From: Microbacterium atlanticum
Lineage (GTDB): Bacteria > Actinomycetota > Actinomycetes > Actinomycetales > Microbacteriaceae
DNA: 64,000 bases
Assembly: GCF_015277815.1 (NCBI RefSeq)
Contig: NZ_CP063813.1
Coordinates: forward strand, 2,046,001 to 2,110,000
Direction of reading: 5' to 3'
The notes under the pieces were generated by a model. It did no database searches and was not told the DNA's origin. It saw only the letters and a list, made by a program, of their open reading frames with translations. Numbering within the stretch: the stretch's first letter is position 1; each line of letters starts with the position of its first letter. This document shows positions 8,541-15,142 of the stretch, one piece after another. A program made the translations under genes and the position numbers.

Positions 8541-8936
8541 TCAGCTCATCGCCATCATCGAGTTCTTCATCGCCATGCAGGCGTCCATGCACGCCTGGCA
8601 CGACTGAGCGCACATCTTGCAGACCTCGCTGTGGTCGGCGTGCTTCATGCACTCGTCCATGCAGAGCTGGCACATCGCGATGCACGCGTCGAGCATCGCC
8701 ATCATCGTCGCCTGGTTCATGCCCTGCATGCGCATCATGGCGCGCATCATCGTGTTGCACATGTCGGCGCAGTTCATGCACGCCGGGGCGCACGACATCA
8801 TCTGCGTGGAGCACACCGTGCACGCCTGCTCGCAGGCCGAGCAGGCGTCCATACAGGCCTGCATGACCGACATGTCCATGTTCTCCATGCCGGGCATGGA
8901 CGCCTTCGACATGGCGCCCATCATCATCTGGTCCAT
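8541..8936 (-). CDS. Met/Cys-rich copper-storage-like four-helix protein (DUF326/Csp type)
   Basis: A 131-residue cytoplasmic protein with about 34 Met and 18 Cys by hand count. The cysteines fall mainly in helical CxxC, CxxxC and CxxxxC spacings (ACMDACSACEQAC; CKMCAQSCQACMDAC). This is the pattern of four-helix-bundle copper-binding proteins (DUF326 and the Csp copper storage family), which load many Cu(I) ions inside the bundle. There is no signal peptide, so it resembles the cytosolic Csp3 type. The ATG at 8936 is preferred because GGAAGGA lies nine bases upstream; a GTG seven codons earlier is possible. It is divergent from copC, which supports a copper role. Confidence 0.82.
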   Translation of the reverse strand: MDQMMMGAMSKASMPGMENMDMSVMQACMDACSACEQACTVCSTQMMSCAPACMNCADMCNTMMRAMMRMQGMNQATMMAMLDACIAMCQLCMDECMKHADHSEVCKMCAQSCQACMDACMAMKNSMMAMS

Positions 8937-8993
8937 CTGCCGCCATCCTTCCGTCACCGGGGGCTCGGGCGGGCAGGTTCCCCGCCTGTCGCC

Positions 8994-8999
8994 AGGCTA
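8994..8999 (-). promoter_or_regulatory. Promoter -10 for the Met/Cys-rich copper protein
   Basis: TAGCCT on the - strand, with TTGATC at 9016-9021 as a candidate -35 box 16 bases upstream. Transcription would start near 8987, giving a leader of about 50 bases. It is back to back with the copC -10 box at 9031-9036, so one copper regulator could control both. Confidence 0.45.
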
Positions 9000-9030
9000 G
9001 ACCTCACAGCGACCGGATCAAAGAGCCGGA

Positions 9031-9036
9031 TAGGGT
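9031..9036 (+). promoter_or_regulatory. -10 box for leaderless copC
   Basis: TAGGGT lies seven bases before the GTG at 9044, with no Shine-Dalgarno sequence. This is the usual actinobacterial leaderless arrangement. Confidence 0.5.
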
Positions 9037-9043
9037 CGATCGG

Positions 9044-9742
9044 GTGATGTCACACACTCTTCACAAACCCCTCGCCGCCCGTGCCGGGATCCTCCTGGCC
9101 GCACTCCTCGCCGCCCTCGGCCTCGTCCTGGGCGCGGCCTCCCCCGCCCAGGCCCACGACGAGCTCGTGGGCAGCGATCCCGCCGCCGACACGTCCCTCG
9201 ACGCGCTCCCCGCGCAGCTCACGCTGACCTTCAGCGCCGAGATCGCCGACGACGAGGGCGCCTCGGTCGTGGAGGTGACGGATGCCGCGGGCACGGCGCT
9301 GACCGACGACCCGCCCGTCGTCCGCGACAACGTGCTCACGCAGCCGCTCGCGGGCGAGGCATCCGGTGCCGTCACGGTGCTGTGGAAGGTCGTCTCCAGC
9401 GACGGACACCCCATCTCGGGCGAGTTCTCGTTCACGGTCGCGGGCGCCCCCGCGCCGACTCCGACCGAGACGACCACCCCGACGCCCACCGAGACGGCCG
9501 CTCCGGTGGAGACCGAGACGCCGACGGCCACACCGACGGCGATCGCCCCCGATGAGGCGGATTCGACCTTCGGCGACGTGTGGCCATGGGTGCTCTTCGG
9601 CCTCCTCGCCGCGGGGGTCGCGGGTGCCGTGCTCTACCTCGTGCTCTCCCGCGCCCGCCGCGACCGGGACCTCGACGAAGCCCGTCGTGGCGCGGCGGGG
9701 ACGGCGTCACGGCCCGGTTCCGAGCCCCCTGCCGACCAGTAG
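9044..9742 (+). CDS. copC: Copper resistance protein CopC, membrane-anchored
   Basis: A 232-residue exported copper-binding protein. A signal peptide (residues 1-37, ending AQA) would leave an N-terminal histidine, H38 in HDELVGSDPA. With D120 and H122 of SSDGHPISG this forms the classic CopC Cu(II) site. The CopC beta-sandwich runs to about 135. A long Pro/Thr/Glu-rich spacer follows, then a transmembrane helix (about 179-202) and a basic tail, so the domain is tethered outside the membrane. There is no CopD domain or gene beside it. The start is the leaderless GTG; an ATG follows directly. It is divergent from the copper-storage-like gene. Confidence 0.93.
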   Translation: MMSHTLHKPLAARAGILLAALLAALGLVLGAASPAQAHDELVGSDPAADTSLDALPAQLTLTFSAEIADDEGASVVEVTDAAGTALTDDPPVVRDNVLTQPLAGEASGAVTVLWKVVSSDGHPISGEFSFTVAGAPAPTPTETTTPTPTETAAPVETETPTATPTAIAPDEADSTFGDVWPWVLFGLLAAGVAGAVLYLVLSRARRDRDLDEARRGAAGTASRPGSEPPADQ

Positions 9743-9745
9743 GCT
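9740..9745 (+). promoter_or_regulatory. -10 box for leaderless lpd, overlapping the copC stop codon
   Basis: TAGGCT begins with the TAG stop codon of copC and ends six bases before the lpd ATG at 9752. lpd can thus be transcribed independently of copC. Confidence 0.5.
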
Positions 9746-9751
9746 GGGAGC

Positions 9752-11152
9752 ATGCCTCACTACGACGTCGCCATCCTCGGCGCGGGTCCCGGCGGGTACG
9801 TCGCGGCCGTCCGTGCTGCTCAGCTCGGCCTCACGGTCGCGATCATCGAAGAGAAGTACTGGGGCGGTGTGTGCCTCAACGTCGGCTGCATCCCCTCCAA
9901 GGCGCTGCTGAAGAACGCCGACCTGGCCCACCAGTTCCACCACAAGGCGGACCTCTTCGGCATCTCGGGCGACGTGCAGTTCGACTTCGGGGTCGCGTGG
10001 GATCGCAGCCGCAAGGTGGCGGAGACCCACGTCAAGGGCATCCACTACCTGATGAAGAAGAACAAGGTCACCGAGTACGAGGGCCGCGGCTCCTTCACCG
10101 GCCCCAACGCGATCCGCGTGACCAAGGCCGACGGGTCGACCGACGACGTCACCTTCGACAACGCGATCATCTCGACCGGCTCGAAGGTGCGCCTGCTCCC
10201 GGGCGTGCAGCTGGGCGGCAACGTCGTCACGTACGAGGAGCAGATCCTCGCCCGCGATCTGCCGCAGTCGATCGTCATCGTCGGCGCCGGCGCCATCGGC
10301 ATGGAGTTCGCCTTCGTGATGGTGAACTACGGCGTGAAGGTCACGATCATCGAGTTCCTCGACCGCGCCCTCCCCAACGAGGACGCCGACGTGTCGAAGG
10401 AGATCGCCAAGCAGTACAAGAAGTACGGCGTCGACATCCTCACTTCGACCAAGGTCGAGACCGTGACCGACCACGGCGACCGGGTCACCGTCACGTACAC
10501 CCCGGCCGCCGGCGGCGAGACGCAGTCCATCGACGCCGACAAGGTGATGATGTCGATCGGATTCGCGCCGAACGTCGAGGGCTTCGGCCTGGAGAACACC
10601 GGCGTCAAGCTCACCGACCGCGGCGCGATCGACATCGACGACCACATGCGCACCAGCGTGCCGCACATCTACGCGATCGGCGACGTCACCGCGAAGCTGC
10701 AGCTGGCGCACGTGGCCGAGGCGCAGGCGGTCGTCGCCGCCGAGACGATCGGCAAGGCCGAGACGATGACCCTCGGCGACTACCGCATGATGCCGCGCGC
10801 CACGTTCTGCTCTCCCCAGGTCGCCTCGTTCGGCCTCACCGAGCAGCAGGCCCGCGACGCAGGCTACGACGTCAAGGTGGCGAAGTTCCCGTTCTCGGCC
10901 AACGGCAAGGCCAACGGCCTGGGCGAGCCCATCGGGTTCGTGAAGCTCATCGCCGACGGCGAGCACCTCGAGCTGCTCGGCGGCCACCTCATCGGGCCCG
11001 ACGTGTCGGAGCTGCTGCCCGAGCTCACCCTCGCGCAGAAGTGGGACCTCACCGCCCTCGAGGCGGCGCGCAACGTCCACACGCACCCGACCCTCTCCGA
11101 GGCCGTGCAGGAGGCCTTCCACGGCCTCGCCGGCCACATGATCAACCTTTGA
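9752..11152 (+). CDS. lpdA: Dihydrolipoyl dehydrogenase (E3)
   Basis: A 466-residue FAD disulfide oxidoreductase that re-oxidises dihydrolipoyl groups of the pyruvate and 2-oxoglutarate dehydrogenase complexes using NAD+. The FAD-binding [10 protein letters not shown] is at 10-19. The redox-active pair C41/C46 lies in [13 protein letters not shown]. The NAD site is [11 protein letters not shown], the second FAD motif is YAIGDV, and the C-terminal catalytic HTHPTLSE is present. Length matches the family. It is a single gene with its own leaderless promoter, not linked to E1 or E2 genes. Control of E1 by the nearby GarA-like FHA protein would tie the two functions together. Confidence 0.96.
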   Translation: MPHYDVAILGAGPGGYVAAVRAAQLGLTVAIIEEKYWGGVCLNVGCIPSKALLKNADLAHQFHHKADLFGISGDVQFDFGVAWDRSRKVAETHVKGIHYLMKKNKVTEYEGRGSFTGPNAIRVTKADGSTDDVTFDNAIISTGSKVRLLPGVQLGGNVVTYEEQILARDLPQSIVIVGAGAIGMEFAFVMVNYGVKVTIIEFLDRALPNEDADVSKEIAKQYKKYGVDILTSTKVETVTDHGDRVTVTYTPAAGGETQSIDADKVMMSIGFAPNVEGFGLENTGVKLTDRGAIDIDDHMRTSVPHIYAIGDVTAKLQLAHVAEAQAVVAAETIGKAETMTLGDYRMMPRATFCSPQVASFGLTEQQARDAGYDVKVAKFPFSANGKANGLGEPIGFVKLIADGEHLELLGGHLIGPDVSELLPELTLAQKWDLTALEAARNVHTHPTLSEAVQEAFHGLAGHMINL

Positions 11153-11162
11153 CGATCTGACC

Positions 11163-11206
11163 CGAACGGCGGCGGCCCTGAGTCCTCTCAGGGCCGCCGC
11201 CGTTCG
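11163..11206. terminator. Perfect 20-bp stem bidirectional terminator
   Basis: CGAACGGCGGCGGCCCTGAG (11163-11182) and its exact reverse complement (11187-11206) flank a TCCT loop. It sits between the convergent lpd and CYTH genes, ten bases after the lpd stop. Such a stem should stop transcription from both sides even without a U-tract. Confidence 0.9.
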
Positions 11207-11246
11207 CCCTGTTCCGCTCCGACCGGTGCCGGATGCCTCCCGGTCG

Positions 11247-11288
11247 CGCGACACGCCGGGCTCGGCATCCGCTCGCCGGCGTGTCGCG
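11247..11288. repeat. Second inverted repeat, 13-bp perfect stem
   Basis: CGCGACACGCCGG (11247-11259) is exactly complementary to 11276-11288, with a 16-base loop. The loop and 5' flank hold GGCATCC and GGATGCC words. It lies 40 bases past the main terminator and may be a back-up terminator for the - strand CYTH transcript. Confidence 0.6.
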
Positions 11289-11361
11289 GTGACCGGCCAT
11301 GCACGGCGCACGCGGGATCCCCGCAAACCGCGGGACCCGGGCACAGGCCGGGCGCGGACGC

Positions 11362-12012
11362 TCAGTGACCGAGAGTGCGGGCGAGCTTAGAAGCGGATGC
11401 CGCTTCCCGGCCGCCTGCGGCCTCCACCGCGTGCCGGGCCGCGGCGAAGAGGGCGTCGCGGTCGGCGGGCGCCGTCGGGGCGGCCGCTCCGAGCTCGAAC
11501 TCCCACTCGCGCCAGTCGCGCTCCACGCCGGCGCGCTCGTCGACGGCGTGCACGCGATCGTCCACGAATTCGGCGACCACACCGCCGTCGGCGTCCCGCA
11601 GCGCATAGGCGGTGCGGTGGTTGCGGATGCGCGCGATCGGGGTGAGGGAGGCGCGAGAGGTCACGGATGAGACGGCGTCGGCGACGGCATCCGGAATCCG
11701 TCCTTTCGGTCCGAGCGGCCACTGCAGCTCGACCCGCCCGCCGTCGGTCGAGCGCGGACCCTTGATGTGCCAGCCCGCGTCGGGGCCGCCCGATCGCCGG
11801 CGCACCGCGTAGCCGGCGTGGGCGAGAGCGAGGTCGTCGCTGTCGTAGTAGACCGCGTCGAGCTCGCGGACCTCGGGCTGGGCGACCGAGTCGACGCCCG
11901 GCAGTGCCGCCCAGTCGGGCAGCGGAGTGTCCTCGTCGACGTCGAACTTCAGCTCGACCTCGACCGAGCGCGTCGGGTCGTCGCGGCTGGAGGCGCTGTC
12001 AGCGGCGCTCAC
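11362..12012 (-). CDS. CYTH-domain phosphohydrolase-like protein
   Basis: A 216-residue CYTH superfamily protein (CyaB/thiamine triphosphatase fold). It carries the signature ExExK as VEVELKF at about residues 18-24, with later tunnel residues in GYAVRRRSG, WHIKGPR, RVELQWPLG and VAEFVDDRV. CYTH enzymes bind triphosphates with a divalent metal inside a beta-tunnel, acting as triphosphatases or, less often, adenylate cyclases. There is no C-terminal CHAD domain, so a polyphosphate role is not indicated. It overlaps the upstream small gene by 14 bases, so the two form a coupled unit. The substrate is unknown. Confidence 0.85.
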   Translation of the reverse strand: MSAADSASSRDDPTRSVEVELKFDVDEDTPLPDWAALPGVDSVAQPEVRELDAVYYDSDDLALAHAGYAVRRRSGGPDAGWHIKGPRSTDGGRVELQWPLGPKGRIPDAVADAVSSVTSRASLTPIARIRNHRTAYALRDADGGVVAEFVDDRVHAVDERAGVERDWREWEFELGAAAPTAPADRDALFAAARHAVEAAGGREAASASKLARTLGH

Positions 12013-12232
12013 GCGGCTGGTCGCTGTCGGGGTCGATGTCGTTCTCGGCCTCGACGAACCAGAACTCCGCCTCGGTCGGGCCGTCGTGGTCGCCGGTGCG
12101 CTCGAGGTCGCCGCGGCGTTCGTAGACGACCTGCGTCTCGCTGTAGGGGACGATCATGCGGTCGAGATCGGGATCTTCGAGCGGGAGGAGCTGCCCGTCG
12201 AGCGGGCCTCCGTGCAGTCGTGCGATGGCCAT
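11999..12232 (-). CDS. Small conserved hypothetical protein
   Basis: A 77-residue acidic protein opening MAIARLHGGPLDGQ, a motif frequent in short actinobacterial proteins of unknown function. The ATG at 12232 has a leaderless-type TACGCT box six bases upstream (12239-12244) and no Shine-Dalgarno. Its 3' end overlaps the start of the CYTH gene by 14 bases. There is no membrane segment or cysteine. It may be a partner or a translational lead-in for the CYTH protein. Confidence 0.7.
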   Translation of the reverse strand: MAIARLHGGPLDGQLLPLEDPDLDRMIVPYSETQVVYERRGDLERTGDHDGPTEAEFWFVEAENDIDPDSDQPRERR

Positions 12233-12238
12233 ACCGTC

Positions 12239-12244
12239 AGCGTA
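12239..12244 (-). promoter_or_regulatory. -10 box, leaderless start of the small gene/CYTH unit
   Basis: TACGCT on the - strand, six bases before the ATG at 12232. Confidence 0.5.
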
Positions 12245-12344
12245 GACCCGGTGCGCGGCCCCGACCGGCTCCCTTGCGATTCGCCGCTTGACGTGTCAGG
12301 GGCGCACGGCTGACGCAATCCTGAGGTCCGCGAGGGACATTCGG

Positions 12345-12358
12345 TGCAAGCGCTTCCA
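12345..12358 (+). promoter_or_regulatory. LacI/GalR-family operator at the glgP promoter
   Basis: TGCAAGCGCTTCCA matches the LacI-family consensus TGNAANCGNTTNCA at every fixed position. It covers the -35 region, ending 11 bases before the TAGAAT -10 box. A bound repressor would block RNA polymerase, so glgP is probably under carbohydrate-responsive repression. The regulator gene is not in the window. Confidence 0.7.
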
Positions 12359-12369
12359 GGTTCTCCCCC

Positions 12370-12375
12370 TAGAAT
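12370..12375 (+). promoter_or_regulatory. -10 box for leaderless glgP
   Basis: TAGAAT lies seven bases before the GTG at 12383. There is no Shine-Dalgarno. Confidence 0.6.
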
Positions 12376-12382
12376 CGCTCGC

Positions 12383-14938
12383 GTGAAGGCCATCCGAACG
12401 TTCACGGTCCGCCCTGTCCTCGCCGACTCCCTCGCCCCGCTCGACCGCCTCGCGTCGAACTGGCGCTGGTCGTGGAGCCGCGCGACCCACGCGCTGTTCG
12501 CCTCGATGGATCCACGGCTCTGGGACGAGATCGGCGCCAACCCGGCCCGCATGCTCGGCGCCCTCGGGCAGGACCGCCTCGACGAGCTCGCCCGCGACGA
12601 GGAGTTCGTCGCCCGCGTGCGCGACGAGGACGAGCGCCTCACCGCCTACCTCACCGGGGACCGCTGGTTCCAGCGCCTTGAGGGCGACAAGCCGGCGCAC
12701 ATCGCCTACTTCTCCCCCGAGTTCGGCGTCGACGGCTCGCTGCCGCAGTACTCCGGCGGTCTGGGCATCCTCGCCGGCGATCACCTGAAGAGCGCCTCCG
12801 ACCTGGGTGTGCCGCTCACCGGCGTCGGCCTCTTCTACCGCGCCGGCTACTTCCGTCAGTCCATCGGCGACGACGGCTGGCAGCGCGAGGCGTATCCGCT
12901 GCTCGATCCCTACGGGCTCGGCCTGACGCTCCTGCGCGACCGCGAGGGCGCACCGGTCGAGATCGCCCTCGACCTTCCGGCCGACCGCCGGCTGCACGCG
13001 CGGGTGTGGGTCGCCGACATCGGGCGCATCCCGCTGCTCCTCCTCGACTCCGAGACGCCGTCGAACACCGACGAGATGCGCCGGGTCACCGACCGGCTCT
13101 ACGGCGGGGGCGGCGAGCACCGCCTGCTGCAGGAGCTGCTGCTCGGCGTCGGCGGCGTGCGGGCCGTGCGCGCGTGGTCGGAGCTCACCGGCCGCCCCGC
13201 GCCCGACGTCTACCACACCAACGAGGGGCACGCCGGGTTCCAGGGCCTGGAGCGGATGTCGGAGCTGATCACCCACGACGGCCTCGACTTCGACGTGGCT
13301 CTGGCGCAGGTGCGCGCGGGCACCGTCTTCACCACCCACACGCCGGTGCCCGCGGGCATCGACCGCTTCCCGCGCGAGCTCATCGCGGACTACCTCGCCA
13401 GCGGCCTCTTCCAGAACCTCGACGCCGCGCGCGCCATCGCGCTCGGCCTCGAGACGTGGCAGGGGGGCGACCAGGGCGTCTTCAACATGGCCGTGCTCGG
13501 CCTGCACCTCGGCCAGCACGCCAACGGCGTCTCGATGCTCCACGGCGAGGTCAGCCGGGGCATGTTCGGGATGTTGTGGCCCGGCGTCGACAGCGACGAG
13601 GTGCCGATCACCTCCATCACGAACGGCGTGCACGCCCCCACGTGGGTGCACCCCGCACTGAAGGCCGTGAGCGAGCGGGCATGGGGCGACGCGCACACCG
13701 ACACCCACGACTGGACCGACCACTCGGTCGTCACGGACGCCGAGCTGTGGGGCGTCCGCCAGCAGATGAAGGGCGAACTCGTCGCGGAGGCGCGGCGGCG
13801 GGTGGCGGCATCCGTCACCAACGGCAGCAGCCGGGCGCCGTCGTGGGTCGAGGACCTGCTCGACCCCGAGGTGCTCACCATCGGCTTCGCGCGCCGCGTG
13901 CCGACGTACAAGCGCCTCACTCTCATGCTGCGCGACCCCGAGCGCCTCACGAAGCTCCTCACCGACCCCGAGCGTCCCGTGCAGATCGTGATCGGCGGCA
14001 AGTCGCACCCGGCGGACGACTCGGGCAAGATCCTCATCCAGCAGCTGGTGCGCTTCAGCCGCGACCCGAAGGTGCGCGGACGCATCGTGTTCCTTCCCGA
14101 CTACGACATCACCCTCGCCAAGGACCTGTACCCCGGGTGCGACGTGTGGCTCAACAACCCGCTGCGCCCGCTCGAGGCGTGCGGGACGAGCGGCATGAAG
14201 GCCGCGCTGAACGGGGCGCTGAACCTGTCCATCCTCGACGGGTGGTGGGACGAGTGGTTCGACGGCCAGAACGGCTGGGCGATCCCGTCGGCCGACACCG
14301 CCTCGAACGACGAGGAGCGCGACGACGCCGAAGCGGCCGCGCTGTACGACCTCATCGAGCACCAGCTGGTGCCGCGGTTCTACGACCGCGACGGCGGCAT
14401 CCCGACGGCGTGGCTGCGCATGGTCCGCCACACGATGACCGACCTCGGAAAGAAGGCGACGAGCGACCGCATGGTGCGCGACTACGTCGAGCGCCTGTAC
14501 GTGCCGGCCGCCCGGAACGACGTCGCCCTCCGTGCCGACGACTTCGCCGAGGCCCGCGCGGTGGCGGCGTTCATCGCCCGCGTCACGCAGGCGTGGAGCC
14601 GCGTCTCGATCGCGAGCGTCGACAGCTCCGGCATCCCGCAGCAGGCACAGGCCGGCGACACCCTCGAGGTGCGCGCCGACGTGCGCCTGGACGGCCTCTC
14701 CCCCGAGGACGTCGCCGTCGAGCTCATCTACGGCCGCACCGACGAGGACGACGCGCTCGACCGCGAGCACTCCGTGTACCGCCTCACGCCGGGTGCCGGC
14801 GTCGACGGCGTCACGACGTTCACGGCCACGCTCCCCCTCACGGTGACGGGCACCTTCGGCTACACCGTCCGCGTCCGTCCGGCCCACCCGCAGCTGGTGT
14901 CGCCGGTCGAGCTGGGCCTGGTGACGTACGCCTCATAG
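12383..14938 (+). CDS. glgP: Alpha-glucan (glycogen) phosphorylase
   Basis: An 851-residue GT35 phosphorylase that releases glucose 1-phosphate from glycogen or maltodextrin. The N-terminal actinobacterial-type extension (residues 1-110, DUF3417-like, SNWRWSWSRATHALF) precedes the phosphorylase core. The PLP lysine is K606 in TSGMKAALNGALN, followed by LSILDGWWDE. Sugar and phosphate-site segments such as YFSPEFGVDGSLPQYSGGLG and FTTHTPVPAGIDRF are present. The leaderless GTG at 12383 is preferred over codons 13 upstream because of the perfectly spaced -10 box. A LacI-type operator overlaps the promoter and a strong terminator follows. No other glycogen gene is adjacent. Confidence 0.95.
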   Translation: MKAIRTFTVRPVLADSLAPLDRLASNWRWSWSRATHALFASMDPRLWDEIGANPARMLGALGQDRLDELARDEEFVARVRDEDERLTAYLTGDRWFQRLEGDKPAHIAYFSPEFGVDGSLPQYSGGLGILAGDHLKSASDLGVPLTGVGLFYRAGYFRQSIGDDGWQREAYPLLDPYGLGLTLLRDREGAPVEIALDLPADRRLHARVWVADIGRIPLLLLDSETPSNTDEMRRVTDRLYGGGGEHRLLQELLLGVGGVRAVRAWSELTGRPAPDVYHTNEGHAGFQGLERMSELITHDGLDFDVALAQVRAGTVFTTHTPVPAGIDRFPRELIADYLASGLFQNLDAARAIALGLETWQGGDQGVFNMAVLGLHLGQHANGVSMLHGEVSRGMFGMLWPGVDSDEVPITSITNGVHAPTWVHPALKAVSERAWGDAHTDTHDWTDHSVVTDAELWGVRQQMKGELVAEARRRVAASVTNGSSRAPSWVEDLLDPEVLTIGFARRVPTYKRLTLMLRDPERLTKLLTDPERPVQIVIGGKSHPADDSGKILIQQLVRFSRDPKVRGRIVFLPDYDITLAKDLYPGCDVWLNNPLRPLEACGTSGMKAALNGALNLSILDGWWDEWFDGQNGWAIPSADTASNDEERDDAEAAALYDLIEHQLVPRFYDRDGGIPTAWLRMVRHTMTDLGKKATSDRMVRDYVERLYVPAARNDVALRADDFAEARAVAAFIARVTQAWSRVSIASVDSSGIPQQAQAGDTLEVRADVRLDGLSPEDVAVELIYGRTDEDDALDREHSVYRLTPGAGVDGVTTFTATLPLTVTGTFGYTVRVRPAHPQLVSPVELGLVTYAS

Positions 14939-14945
14939 CGCGGCA

Positions 14946-14994
14946 TGACGGATGCCTCGACCCGGCCGATCGGGCCGGGGCGAGGCATCCGTCA
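14946..14994 (+). terminator. glgP terminator built from GGATGCC words
   Basis: TGACGGATGCCTCG (14946-14959) pairs perfectly with 14981-14994. After one A/G mismatch a 7-bp inner stem CCCGGCC/GGCCGGG extends it, with a small loop. The arms carry GGATGCC and GGCATCC. Confidence 0.85.
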
Positions 14995-14995
14995 C

Positions 14996-15011
14996 ATTAA
15001 ATCGTTCCAAT
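14996..15011 (+). promoter_or_regulatory. Possible CG-centred operator upstream of the lyase
   Basis: ATTAAATCGTTCCAAT is an AT-rich, imperfect CG-centred palindrome (five of eight pairs) lying 16 bases before the -35 box. It resembles a degenerate LacI-family site but departs from the consensus. Confidence 0.3.
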
Positions 15012-15027
15012 CCACCCGCGCTTCCCA

Positions 15028-15056
15028 TTGACCGGCTCCGGCCCGTCGTCTATCGT
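15028..15056 (+). promoter_or_regulatory. Promoter of the rhamnogalacturonan lyase
   Basis: TTGACC (15028-15033), a 17-base spacer and TATCGT (15051-15056) form one of the best sigma-70-like promoters in the window. Transcription should start near 15063, giving an 80-base leader to the ATG at 15143. Confidence 0.6.
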
Positions 15057-15142
15057 CGCTCGGGAAAACGCATTCCCCGCGTCTTCGACCGGTGAACCGC
15101 CCGCACCCCACACGGGCCCTGACTCGGGAGACCGATTCGACG

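Noticed and set aside
8526..9047. His-rich + strand frame opposite the copper-storage-like gene, suggestive of a metal-binding protein
   Set aside because: The histidines are the complement (CAT) of the many Met codons on the real strand; no start signal.
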